64,000 bases of DNA from Hexactinellida sp. DTS-2022 (lineage: Eukaryota; Porifera; Hexactinellida). The stretch is from positions 3,162,001-3,226,000 of the forward strand of contig JAPNXP010000008.1 in NCBI GenBank assembly GCA_028753945.1, written 5' to 3'. The notes beneath the pieces were generated by a model. That model searched no databases, was not told the DNA's origin, and saw only the letters and a program-made list of their open reading frames with translations. Both the position numbers and the translations under genes were made by a program. How positions within the stretch are numbered: position 1 is the first letter of the stretch; every line of letters starts with the position of its first letter. Shown piece by piece: positions 36,460 to 47,939 of this stretch.

Positions 36460-38340
36460 GTCTTTCCAATTAATTCTGGACAAACAAACACACAAACAAA
36501 CACACAAACAAACAGACAACAATTTCGCTTTTAATATATACGAGCCCTTCGGTCTCGGTCGCTTCGCGACGGATCACTCTCTCACAAAAGTCGCTTCGCG
36601 ACTTTTGTGAGAGTGTTAGGCACTACGCGATACAATTAACGGCCGCTTCGCGGCCTTTCCCTCCCCAAAAGCAATCACATTAATAATGAGTTTTAGTAGC
36701 TCAATAAATTTCAGTTGCACGATAAGAAAGCTCGAATCAAAATAATACTAAAAGAAAAACAGGCAATAGAATAGACAAATGATTGATTGGTTAAATTAAT
36801 TTATTTTCAATCAATCAGATTGCAGCCTCATAAAATATTTCTATTATGCACAATCTATTTATACTAATTGATGAAATCTTCTAATCCATACTCAAAAACC
36901 CTCGAATTTAATTGGCTAACATATTTTGTCACCTTCAAATGTGAATATTTCTCTTCAAAAACCAATAGATCGTTGTCGCAGTACAAAATTACCCCTGTAT
37001 ACAAATTTTCAGCTTTCTGGGACTCGTAGTCTTTCCAATTAATTCTGGACAAACAAACAAACAAACACACAAACACACAAACAAACACACAACAATTCCT
37101 CTTTTTATATACGAGCCCTTCGGTCTCGGTCGCTTCGCGACGGATCACTCTCTCACAAAAGTCGCTTCGCGACTTTTGTTCGTTCGTGTTAGGCACTACG
37201 CGATACAATTATCGGCCGCTTCGCGGCCTTTCCCTCCCCAAAAGCAATCACATTAATATGAGTTTTAATAGCTCAATAAATTTGAGTTGCACGATAAGAA
37301 AGCTCGAATCAAAATATTACTAAAAGAAAAACAGGCAATAGAATAGACAATTTATTGATTGGTTAAATGAATTAATTTTCAATCAATCAAATTGGAGCCT
37401 CAGAAAATATTTCCATTATGCGCAGGCTATTTATACTAATTGATGAAATCTGCTAATCCATACTAACAAACCCTCGAATTTAATTGGCTAACATATTTTG
37501 TCACCTTCAAATGTGAATATTTTTCTTCAAAAACCAATAGATCGTTGTCGCAGTATAAAATTACCCCTGTATACAAATTTTCAGCTTTCTGGGACTCGTA
37601 GTCTTTCCAATTAATTCTGGACAAACAAACACACACACAAACAGATAAATTCATTTAACCAATCAATCATTTGTCTATTCTATTGCCTATTTTTCTTTTA
37701 GTATTATTTTTTTGATTCGAGCTTTCTTATCGTGCAACTCAAATTTATTGAGCTATTAAAACTCATTATTAATGTGATTGCTTTTTGGGGAGGGAAAGGC
37801 CGCAAAGCGGCCGTTAATTGTATCGCGTAGTGCCTAACACGAACGAACAAAAGTCGCGAAGCGACTTTTGTGAGAGAGTGATCCGTCGCGAAGCGACCGA
37901 GACCGAAGGGCTCGTATTAATAAATCTCGATTGTTGTGTGTTAGTTTGTGTGTTTGTGTGTTTGTCCGATTTGTATAAAAGTGATGGGGGAATACAAACC
38001 GCATTTATAATTGAGATAGAGACTCAGCTCCAAATGTTACGTTATTATAGTTAAACACATTTTATAATAGGTAAACAAGAATGCTAATTTCGAATTTCCC
38101 ATTTACAAATTCTAATATGAATATTTATTGTTGTTGTTTACAAAAATAGGTAATCAAATTAATGAAAATTCAAAATTAACCTTGAAGTTTGGCTTTCAAT
38201 GGGTATAATAGGTATGTAAACAGTATGCTGAACACGAATTTCGTATTTACAAATTTATAATATGAATATTTGTTGTTGTTGTTGAAACAATTGCACAAAT
38301 AGGTAAACAAATTAATGAAATTGCTAATCAACCTTGAAGG
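36460..38340. repeat. Direct and inverted copies of an unknown element
   Basis: Direct copies at 36668-37060 and 37240-37632, plus an inverted part at 37640-37915. The ends carry CGAGCCCTTCGGTCTCGG and AAAGTCGCTTCGCGACTTTT hairpins and CAAACA microsatellites. Both direct copies preserve a minus-strand reading frame of about 55 codons (NWKDYESQKAENLYTG and following). Relatives of the hairpin ends occur at 22900, 35330, 38570, 51215 and 63895. Confidence 0.6.
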
Positions 38341-38814
38341 ACGGTTAATTTAAATTTCTAAAAAGTTCTATGACAAATATTACTAACTATGTAATCAACG
38401 GCCCAGTGGTGATTCTAGACTTTTAACTCAGGGCGGTGGGGTAATTTATATTTCGCTATAGTAAATTAACCCCCCCCCCTCATAAGAGAAGGGTCTGAAG
38501 TAAATCTCAGGGGTCCTTTTTCTCAAAAAATAATTTCAGGGGGAGTATAAATGAAACCCTGCAACGGCCGCTACGCGGCCGTTAACTTGAGGTGCCTAGC
38601 ACCGATCTGTCTCAAAGCGACCGAGACCGAAGGGCTCGTCGGTCTTATGTAGAAACTTATTGTTCAGCAAAAAATGTGTCAGTATATAAGAGGGGCCTCA
38701 AAGGCAATTAGCCTCAGACCCCAAGTGCAGTTAATCCGCCACTGTATACACACCCACTCAGCCTTATGCTTCAATAGTATATTCTAGATATATATAGTAT
38801 TATATTATATACAT

Positions 38815-39070
38815 GGGCGCCGAAACTCTCCAACGCTAGGGGGGTGTGACGTAATATTCAAATGTAAAAGTTCAAAAAACTATACGTATGGGGAATTGAA
38901 TCAATGTTGGACGGGTATAATGTATAGATATACACATAATCCACTGATATTTATACAAACTCACTATGGAAGCATTATTTTCCCCATTTTTCTTCCCTGA
39001 CTGCTCCTCGACCAGGAGGGGGGAGGGAGTTGACATCCTCCCTGACCCCCCCCCCCTTTCGGCGCCATGT
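38815..39070. mobile_element. Probable MITE with GGCGCCGAAA ends
   Basis: GGGCGCCGAAACT at the left faces TTTCGGCGCC at the right; the interior has G/C homopolymer tracts. The target duplication is unclear. Confidence 0.45.
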
Positions 39071-39517
39071 ACGTATATATGTTATGTCGATTTTGTCAAA
39101 TAGTCGATTTTACAAAATCAACATCCAAAAATGTCGATTTTGTAAAATCAACATACAAACTTAAGGACGTATTTAGTACTTAAGTACAAGTACGTACTTA
39201 ACTTCTTAGTGAATACGGGCCCTGCAGATAACAGTCTCAAGGGGATTTTTTTCTTTTTCTTATTGAGTCATTTTCTAAGAACTAATTACAAAGTTCAATC
39301 TATTTTTATTCAAAGTATTCCAGGTATATCTAATTATAAATTTCCTTCTCTAAATACATCATTCATTGCTACCATTGTCTATTATATATATTATACAATT
39401 CTAAAGTTTAGAATTACACAAAACTTTTTCACAATTGGAACACAATTCATATTTGAAATAAATCCAATGGCTCGTCGGTATGCCTCCAGTTCTTCAGATG
39501 ATGAACCTGTCATATCC

Positions 39518-39573
39518 GGAACTCGTATTTTGTTTGTTCCCTCGAAAGAGGGAACAAACAAAATAAGAGTTCC
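39518..39573. other. Long perfect hairpin with GAAA loop
   Basis: GGAACTCGTATTTTGTTTG and its near-complete complement close on a GAAA tetraloop flanked by CCCTC/GAGGG, one mismatch in 26 pairs. Located in the tail of the Mutator-type relic region. Confidence 0.5.
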
Positions 39574-40164
39574 GAAGCTCTACCCCCCCTTGACCCCATT
39601 AGGTGGTCCCGAATAAGCAAGACAGTTTCTTTTGACAAACCTACAAAAAATGTTGATGGGAGGTCTAAATTCCCTGGATCGGCTACTCACTATCCTCGCT
39701 CTCCATCTGACGCACTTTGTAAAACGACTGATATTCACTTGTTTCGCTATACTATTGATTATACAATGAATTAGAAACAAATAATATAATTAAATAGCAT
39801 ATATCTACCATTATCAATCGTCATTTTGGCATGTACATACTTCACAATCCCAGTCTTCGTCTGCTCCGATGTCGTCCTTTTCCATCCCCAAGCACTCCAT
39901 ATGATACCAGCTGGCACAGGATGTGCATTGAATCCACATGATATCGTTATTAGCTAGTTGCAGTCCAATCCCCATCCCAACGATGCAGTCTTCTTCAGTC
40001 CCCCCACACAATATACATGAACTATCGGTATTTTCAACGGGTAATGGTGAGGCAATTTTGCGTAAAGGAAATATTCCATACATTTCTTCATCAGATTCAG
40101 ATGACGAGCCTCAATACTGGGATTGAGCCGCAGAATAATTTCCTGGATCGCGCTTCAGGAAATT

Positions 40165-40211
40165 AAAACACGGTCAAAGTTACGCTTAAGCGTAACCTTG
40201 ACCGTGTTTTT
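40165..40211. other. Long hairpin, 47 nt
   Basis: AAAACACGGTCAA, GTTACGCTTAAGCGTAAC and TTGACCGTGTTTT form a near-perfect palindrome within the 3' part of the Mutator relic, between the transposase C-terminus and the PHD finger. Confidence 0.5.
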
Positions 40212-40963
40212 CGACTTGTTCGGTTGTTCTCTTCCCTCTGCGCTGCTTCTTCGCATATATTTTCTTCTGTTCGGAAATAATTCTACAACTTTCCATCACT
40301 CTTTTTCTGTCCATTCGGTGCAATACTTGAGATAATTGTGTTGAAATTGGGACTTGGATCAAATCAAACAAGTTCCTGATCCCTTGGTATCCATCATTCT
40401 ATCTGATGACAGCTAATGCAGCGCCCAATGCCATAATCTCGGTGCTCGCATACTCATTTTTATGCACCATGCTCCAAAGAATGCTATGTAATGGTTCATT
40501 GTGGTTTGACGTATGTCCTTGTTGCACTTTCTCGATGAACTTTGGGGTATTATAGCCAAAGTCTTTGAAGACTTTTTCAATTACTTTCGTCGCATCAGGA
40601 CTCAGGTGGTTTGGGTGCTGCGGGACTGGTATACCCTTTGACAACGCTGATTTGTATCGACACTAAGAGTTTTCACCTTTGGGACAGAGCCGATGGTGTT
40701 CATCTGCATTGGCATCATTCGCAGAGAGGTGCAATGGTATTGCATTTACTGCATCAATAATCGCTCGTACATTTCCTTGAGTTCTTTTCACTGCCAGTTT
40801 GTAATAGCTTGCTATTTGTGCTGCAGTAGCATCGCTAATTGTTAGAATAGCTTTTGATTGCTGCAGGCCCCAGACAGCAAGTTTGGTGGAATCTTTTCGT
40901 AGTTTTCCTTTGAATCAACCTAGTTCTTTCGTAATTTGGCGCTGGGAGATTGACTGTGCAGAC

Positions 40964-41161
40964 CAGAGATGGAACCGGTCGGGATTTTCATGACCCGACC
41001 CGACCGGTGCAGTTGGAAATTTGACCCGACCCGACCGGCCGGTCGACAGGTCAATCATAGCTAGCAATAATTTATAAATAATAGAAAACAAATTATGATA
41101 TTGAATAGATCATATAGAGATCTCGACCGGCCGGTCAAGGTTCCGACCGGTTCCGTCTGTG
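40964..41161. mobile_element. hAT-type MITE with ACCGGTCGG motifs
   Basis: Ends CAGAGATGGAACCGGTCGG / CACAGACGGAACCGGTCGG; 8-bp duplication GTGCAGAC (40956-40963, 41162-41169). Inserted in the Mutator relic. Confidence 0.85.
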
Positions 41162-41310
41162 GTGCAGACATTAGACGTTTCTGAATTTCTTTTTCGGTTC
41201 TATGCGATTTCAAAGTCTTTTCTTGTGCCTTGAAAAGATTAGTTTTGATGCGTTTTGCCACATGGGCCAAGCATTCGAACCTTTCGATATCACCGACGTC
41301 GTGATAGAGG

Positions 41311-41489
41311 CAGGGCCGGATTTACCATTAGGCTAAGTAGGCTATAGCCTTCGGGCCACTACAGGACCAATCTACAGGACACTACAGGACCAATGGGCCA
41401 CTACAGGACCACTACCGACCAATGTCGTTCATGTTCGGGCCACTTGTGTGGTTCAGCCTTCAGGCCACTCAAGGGTAAATCCTGCCCTG
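41311..41489. mobile_element. hAT-type MITE
   Basis: Ends CAGGGCCGGATTTACC / CAGGGCAGGATTTACC; 8-bp duplication GATAGAGG (41303-41310, 41490-41497). Inserted in the Mutator relic. Confidence 0.85.
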
Positions 41490-41787
41490 GATAGAGGTCA
41501 GCTTGTCGCAATACATCGTAGGTTTTGTGGTCTCCATCAGTGACCATCCCGGAAAATATAATCCCTCTAGAGAGGGCACTTCGAACGACTGATGGAGCTA
41601 GGGCAGATTCGAGCTGCACAGATGCGTAAGCTGAGTATTTAGCAGAACAATTTGGTTCGTGCAATTCCTTTTTTTCTTGCAATTCATCGTAAGAAATTGC
41701 TTCAATGTGGTATTGGTTGGCATAATCTGTGCAGATTCTGCAAGAATTACAAGCTACTCCGTATGATAACACTTTTCCTGTCTCAAC

Positions 41788-41954
41788 CAGGCCCGGCGGA
41801 AGCTCGTGAGAGGTGGGGCGGCCTTGTGAGATGTGGGGCAGCCTTGTATAATAGTATTACGAACCACGCCCGCGAAATTTCAAAGTACCATACAAATCAC
41901 AGAAAAAGTGGGGCGGCCCAGGCCGCCCCAACCGCCCCTCTTCCGCCGGCCCTG
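41788..41954. mobile_element. hAT-type MITE
   Basis: Ends CAGGCCCGGCGGAAG / CAGGGCCGGCGGAAG; 8-bp duplication GTCTCAAC (41780-41787, 41955-41962). It splits the AISVETGKVLSYG codons of the Mutator relic; a relative is at about 49951-50064. Confidence 0.85.
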
Positions 41955-42139
41955 GTCTCAACAGAGATTGCTGCACCAAAGCAGTAGCGACTGAAGCCTC
42001 CACCTCATTTGCCAGACCGTTGCTGGTATGCCCCATCATACGACACCATTGTTCGGAGGTATTCGGAATTGCTAAGGTGTTGCATTCTTTTCAATTCAAG
42101 TGTGGCTAGATCCATGGATTGCTGAGCTATGAAAGTCGT

Positions 42140-42480
42140 TGCTATTGTGACGAGTATCACCTAGAGCCTTCAGGAGTAGTGTCCTTGGGAAAGGCACTAG
42201 GTGGAAGTACGGGACACTACATGACTAGTCTGTAGATAGTCCGGCAGTACGACTGGTAACCATAGTCTAGGACTATGGATACATGGGAAGTACGGCACTC
42301 GCAGGAGCCACGGGCTGGAGCGAGAGGTGCGGCAGTACGCATGGTGGTCGAGGGTTACCCTCCTGATGAGTCCCTGGAATGGGACGAAACCACACACATA
42401 ATATCCCTATGGGATGGGGTCAGCTAGAGCGTCTAGTCTTCATACTAGTACGTGGCCTCATCTCATAACACTATAATCAA
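42140..42480 (+). repeat. Ribozyme-bearing dispersed repeat, copy A
   Basis: GC-richer than its surroundings. It holds two partly similar segments with CGGCAGTACG (42243 and 42330), the second leading into the hammerhead, and a tail CATAATATCCCTATG to CTCATCTCATAA (42398-42468) shared with copy B. It interrupts the Mutator-type transposase relic. No open frame, poly(A) or tRNA-like region was seen. It could be a retrozyme-like or Penelope-derived non-autonomous element; this is inference. Confidence 0.55.
42344..42393 (+). ncRNA. Hammerhead ribozyme, complete
   Basis: All conserved parts are present. Stem III pairs GTGGT (42344-42348) with ACCAC (42389-42393). The cleavage site is GTC, cutting after C42349. 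Stem I is a closed hairpin of GAGGG (42350-42354), loop TTA, CCCTC (42358-42362). Then CTGATGA (42363-42369), stem II GTCCC (42370-42374), loop TGGAAT, GGGAC (42381-42385), and GAAA (42386-42389). With both helices I and II closed it is a type III arrangement. It belongs to a repeat unit that continues to about 42480 and shares its tail (CATAATATCCCTATG) with the copy at 56170. It has inserted into the dead Mutator gene. Self-cleavage is inferred. Confidence 0.8.
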
Positions 42481-43183
42481 ATCAGCTTGTGCTTCGACAA
42501 AGCTAGAGGTTGAGAAGGGCAAGGGCAAATTCATAGCCGAATTGTAGAGCACAAGTTTTTTATGCCCAATCCCAATGAGGCGGCCTCCCAATATGGAACT
42601 ATAAACCAGCGCGTTTCTTTTTGCGATATGTTTGTCGCCGATTGGTATTTTTTCTTGGAATTTTCCACTGACAGTCCAGTAACTGTTTCGAACTTTGCAA
42701 TGGTTGCATGCCATATGACAATATAGAATGCGCACCCGCTTTGAAATCTTTCTCGACTATTTTTATATTTCCCCGTTGACAGACACTGCACATTGTCATA
42801 TCGTTGAAGATTTTCTGGAAGACTGCAATGTTTATGATGAAATTTTCATTTCCTAATTGAGATTCTCGAAGTTCATGGAGCCCGACATATTTTTCATATA
42901 TTAAAAATGTCAATCCGCATGCGGACTAAGAGAATCCGCATGCGGACTAAGAGAATCCGCATGCGGACTAAGTAAATCCGCATGCGGACTAAGTAAATCC
43001 GCATGCGGAATTTAGTATAAATTTGCATCACAGGCGGACAAGTCATCACATGTGCAAAAGTCATTGCATGCGGAAGAGAATTCGTCGGCCGTAGGTGACA
43101 CCCAACTCTGATTCATATTTGAACATAAATATATGACTATGCTACTCATAATTCAGAACTTATATTTTTCTCTAAATTATAAC

Positions 43184-45066
43184 ATGCTCCGTATAAATAA
43201 ATCTAATGGTCGTGAAACTTTGATCAAGACGTGCGATAATTTTCATAAGCGAACAGGAGAAGTCGTGGGGATAGTGACAACATGGAAAGGAACCCTTACT
43301 GTTCTAGGACCCGAACAGTTTCGAAATCTTATTTCTGCTCAGAAAGATGAAATTTGGTGTAGCCTTTCTCCAAGGTCAGTAGGTTGTACTAATGAACCAT
43401 CATATACAATGCAGCAAACACAAGATTTATTGGGAAAAGATGTTAGTACTTACACAACTCAGATGCTACGAAGAATAGTGTCTTCAATTGTCAAAGAAGC
43501 AGTTGGTATGTTAGCTCGTTTGATATATAATTTCCAATTAGAGTATTTATTTTTAGTATACTTAATAGGCCGTCATAAGAGGTTTTGGGAAGTTGAAGAA
43601 CTAAAACCAGTTTGGTGGCCAAAATATATCCCCTTTGTATGCGTTTCGAAATCCACTAAATATAGAATAACTAAAAAGCAGCTTATTGAAATCGTGGTAT
43701 CATATAAACGAACAAATAATATGATTAAGACGAATGAAGCCGAATCCTCAACAGATACACATTTTTCTACGAGCACCCCGATCAAAAGGCAATCATTGCT
43801 AGAAAGCTCTACCTACTTGTCACCTCCTAAAAGATCCTTAGAAATTAGCATAGATGACGATTCGTATTTCAATGGACTGCTAGACCAGTCCTCTCATAGT
43901 CATTCAATTCAGCAAATTCTACCGCCACTGAACTATATACTACCTTCTTTAAACAAAGTATCACCTAGTATGAAGAAAGTATGTTTAACAGAACTTTCAA
44001 CCCAATGCCAATTGACAGATACTTCTATTTATGTGTTTTGTGTACGTAAGGATAACAAATTCATTAATTTCTAAATTTGTTATTAACAGCTAATTTTCTT
44101 TAGAATATCTTGAAGAATTGTTTTCCATTACTTAATGGGTTACAAGACACTCTCTTTTCCCAGGTAAATATTCAGTTTCTAAGTATCCTTCAAACTTTCA
44201 GTAACTTGTTTATTAGAATAGATACTTATTACATAACAGTTGACCTTCCCTAATCGGAACCTCGCTATTTCGTCTCCTCGATAATCGGAAAAGTAGTCGG
44301 TTGTCCATCTGCACCCTAGTAAATATATACTTTCGACTATACGTGTATTAAAATTAGAGAGTTCGATATATTATCATTATATGAGTTGGTCTAATAGCAA
44401 GGAGCTTCGAGTGTAACTTGACTTGTTAGTAGGTGAACCCTATCGTATTTTATTCTTCTATTTTAGAACCTTAGTTTTAAGAAGATGCCACGTGACGAGT
44501 TGAGCGTACAAATTCATCATAGCAAGAAAAATCATTGGGTGTGTTCCAGTTCCGATAGCGTTAACGGAGTACGTTTGTATGACTCGATGTTTCAAGGAAT
44601 TACAGCAACTGATATCGATACCCAGCTTGCACTATTGTATGCCGACAAATCTATGCAGCTTGAAGTTCAAGTTCCAAAGATACAACAACAACTAGGTTGG
44701 ACAGATTGCGGTCTCTTTGCTGCTGCAGTTGTTACTGCATTAGCAACTGGAAGTGATCCAGTGTACCTCACGTGGACCCAGGCTAATATGAGAGAACATA
44801 TGCGCAAATGCATCGAAAGAGAAGTAATCACTCCCTTTCCTAGTATTACTAGAGGAAAACGCACGGGCAAGGTCGCCATTCCTCAAAGGTATACAATTGA
44901 GTGTATTTGTGACTGCAATCTGCCTGAATTTGCTTACGCAGAAGATGGAAATGAGTACAGTATTCAGTGCGACACCTGCAACTTTTGGTTTCACAACCAT
45001 TGCTATAATCTCCCGAACACTTCAATTTCGGATTGTTTTCAGTGCAATAATTGTAGAAGAATATAG
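43184..45066 (+). CDS. Ulp1-like (C48) cysteine protease with C-terminal PHD finger, KDZ transposon gene
   Basis: Exons 43184-43505, 43569-44041, 44104-44163 and 44467-45066 join with consistent phases and GT/AG borders into 484 codons plus stop. The 63-nt first intron is a multiple of three, so it also reads through. The protein starts with MLRINKSNG (an upstream in-frame ATG at 43133 exists), has a mid-region WWPKYIPF motif typical of transposon-borne proteins of this kind, then a Ulp1-type protease core: His in KKNHWVCSSSD, Asp in RLYDSM and Cys in LGWTDCGLFAAA. It ends with a PHD-type finger (CICDCNLPEF to CFQCNNCRRI). Ulp1-like proteases accompany KDZ transposases in several eukaryotes; they are presumed to act on SUMO-like or other modifier conjugates. 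It converges on the transposase gene, with only 54 bp between stops. Confidence 0.8.
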
Positions 45067-45120
45067 TAATACTTCATTTTTGTAGACAGCTAGACATACA
45101 TGTATGTAGACATAATTTAC

Positions 45121-47939
45121 TCAATTATTAATACCTTTGTTCCAACATGCTAAGAAATAACGGGAGTTTAAAAACACATTTTCAATCCTCATATATGCCA
45201 CTTGAGTCGCAATACGTCTAAGTAATGAGAAAATTTGCTCACATGTTTGTGAATTAATTACTCTCATATCATCAGTGTTCCAGGTGTTCATAGAATATAT
45301 TGGATTGCATTGGTGATTCTTAGAATGAAATCTGTCTATTAAGAAAGTTGTGTTGCGGAAAAGAAATGGGTCCCTAAATTAGAGAATAGAGTTAATTTCT
45401 AGCTAATTAAACCACTCAAATATCTAACAATAATAATAATTAGAAAATACTGGATGAAGAACATACCTCATTATACATGTTGAATGCAAATTGCAAGCGT
45501 TGTCATATATAATTACTTCCGGCATCGTTTTGAACTTTTTTAACAACATATTGAAAATGAGGACGGTTGACTCCCTTAATTTCATAACTTCAAAGCCATA
45601 ACATTTTCTATGCTGACAAGCCATCATAAGCAATCCAGGGGAAAATCTCTGATGCTTAGGATAAAGTTTCTTGCAATTTTTCTGATTTTCAACGTGTTGA
45701 TCTTGGAGATACTGAGGAATTCTAGAATGAAGCAATCAATATACACTGTTAAATCGGAGGATATTACATAATTAAGTAATATAATTAAAATAGATTGATA
45801 AAACTTACTTGAAATTGTTGTTTAATGCTGGATAACAGTTGAAGTGGTCTTTAACATCACACACATTCACTTCACACACTTTTCGGGTTGGTTTTCGAAT
45901 TAAGACTTGTATTTGTTTAAGAATACTCATTAAAACTTCAGCAACATTTTCGTTTAATGTGATTTTATCATTCGGAATATCAATGTCTGGGGGTAACGAA
46001 TTTATAAGCAGTTCAAGAAATTTTGTTTTGGGATACATAGATTGTAAGTCAGATAACTTCCCAGTCTTATGTTGCGATAATTCGGCTAGTAGTTTGCGCT
46101 GTACCACTGAAATTGCAGAAATCCGAACAATAGCAAAGATTGATTCACATCGAGAGAACACTTGGATTACTTCTTGGACAAGTGGAAAACTTCGGTGAAC
46201 TTTTTTTATAACACCATGTTGTTCAGAACAATATACAATATATTTCGCGAATTCAGGTTTCACGGATTCTAGAGCATTTGCAAAATCTAAACTACTTAAC
46301 CCTGACTCAATAAATCTTAGTAATAATTTTCGAGTTTTCACATCAGCAACATATACTCGCTCTGCTATCGGAATAAGCGGATATTGTTGAGATTCATCAA
46401 TATTATCGTCTTTTGGAGGCAAGAGTTTTGTTGTCCCCATCGCTATGCCATCCAGAATGATTATTGAAGGAGATTCCTTGCATTTAATGCAACAAAAATT
46501 GTTTGCATAATCAATATCTACTAATCGTAGATAAGATTTCCAGGCGTGCTGCATGATGTGATATTTGTATTGGTGTGGATTACCCGTTCTAGTTAGTTTG
46601 TCATTCTTTGCCCTACAATAGAGATATTCGTATAAAATATGGAATATCCTGGGCCGTGTGATTATAGAATTGAACTTACTTCAGATAACTAAATAGGGGG
46701 TTCCTGGAATGAGTCATTAATTCACTATATTCATACAGCAAAGCATAATGGATGAAATATTTGTTATTTAAGTTCAGAAGTAAGAACTCTTTTCCTTGAT
46801 ATCCACATTTGCATTTACACGGTCCAATACAATATGAACTGTACACTAAACAAAGGAATATACAAAAAAATCAGAGATAATTGTTGTTGTTACAATAATG
46901 AGATAAGTACCTTTGCATTGAGCCAGCTCGCGCACATCATTTTCTAAATAAAGGACGATTCCAATATTTTCTAACTTAAGATTTAATATTGAATACTGAT
47001 ATCCATTCTCACATATAGTAACTTCTGGAATCAGGTTATGAGGTAAATTCATTCCATTTACCGCTTGCTCAGTATATATTTGTGATTGGATTGAATCAAA
47101 TGAAAAAGGAATTGGGCTTGAAGATATCGTGGATTCAAATGTGTTTTTAGGTACTGAAATACATTCCAAATCCTCTTGATGTAATGTTAGTATCTTTTCT
47201 AGTGTTTTTTTCAGATTGCATAGCTTAGTGCAAGTGTCACAAAACCATTTTCCTGCTAGAAATTTCATTATATGGAAACTTTCTTTGTTCTGCAATACAA
47301 TAGTACTTGTGTTCAGTATATAATACTTTGTTTCTGTAATTGTAGAAGATACCACAGTGCAAAACACGTTACAATGATTCCGAAAACATAACTCATAGGC
47401 TTGAAAGTGGGTACATGTTACTGAAGAACATTCCAAGCAAATTAATTTGTTACTATTGATGATTACCATGGAATTCTTCAGAGTAACTCTACCTAAAAAC
47501 AAACATAATTTATATGATGAATTTAATAAGGACAGTTTGAAGCAAATAAGTTATTTTGTCACTAACCTTCATTAATTTTATAGTCGGGCATTATGTAGAT
47601 ATTCGCTTCTTCTAAATACCATAACTGTGATTTTTTTAATAATTGATGGCAATATTGGTGAACAAAAGACATTCCAAGTTCGACCACTGCTTCTTCGTTG
47701 TAATTTAAATTAGAATCTGGAAATAAAATAGTTCCGCAAGGGTCCATCGTTTGATGAACTGAAGGAAATCCATGTTCGAACACTGCTTCTTCATTGTATT
47801 CTAAGTTAGAACCTGGTATTAGAGTAATTTCTAGTGTGTCTGTTGATTCGCATATTGATGTCACTTCACAATACAATTCATTCCATCTCCGTTTCTTGGA
47901 AGGAATTAACTGTAGCTCTCTGTTACTGTTTTCCGCCAT
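45121..47939 (-). CDS. KDZ (Kyakuja-Dileera-Zisupton) type transposase, apparently intact
   Basis: Six exons on the minus strand, 47939-47567, 47492-46911, 46845-46680, 46612-45809, 45721-45467 and 45373-45121, splice with matching phases into exactly 811 codons including the stop (810 residues). All borders are AG/GT. The features agree with KDZ transposases: a cysteine-rich segment (CIGPCKCKCGYQG), FCCIKCKESPSIIILDG, then SPGLLMMACQH with a following EST motif, VIIYDNACNLH, LIDRFHSKNHQC and NSQTCEQ. The DG, YDNAC and NSQ..EQ blocks probably contain the catalytic acidic residues. The start ATG at 47939 is followed by an acidic N-terminal region with two EYNEEAV/NYNEEAV repeats. No frameshift or stop was seen, so the copy may be active or very young. 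Confidence 0.8.

Larger units (their letters stand above)
39814..42880 (-). pseudogene. Decayed Mutator-type transposase (PF20700-like) with C-terminal PHD finger
   Basis: Minus-strand coding remains run from about 42880 down to 39814 in several frames. From the N-terminus: FQKIFNDMTMCSVC, a DKHIAKRNALVYSSILGG and MNLPLPF block, AISVETGKVLSYGVACNSC, SGMVTDGDHKTYDVL, LAHVAKRIKTNLFKA, NEPLHSILWSM, RMDRKRVMESCRII. These are in the order expected for the invertebrate Mutator-like transposase family. A PHD finger (SSCILCGG, WIQCTSCASWYHMECLG, WDCEVC) follows in the last frame at 39820-40020. Three hAT MITEs (40964, 41311, 41788) and a hammerhead-bearing repeat (about 42140-42480) interrupt it, besides frameshifts. 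It is not functional. Confidence 0.7.

Noticed and set aside
36864-37208. 114-codon minus-strand frame with CVFVCVFVCLFVCL
   Set aside because: The Cys-Val tract is a CAAACA microsatellite; only the C-terminal ~55 codons are shared with the second copy, reported as a finding instead.
42916-43012. Regularly spaced palindromes resembling a CRISPR array
   Set aside because: Spacers are near-identical 9-10-nt linkers, the array recurs inverted at 48015-48111, and a transposon with two genes lies between. The genome is eukaryotic.
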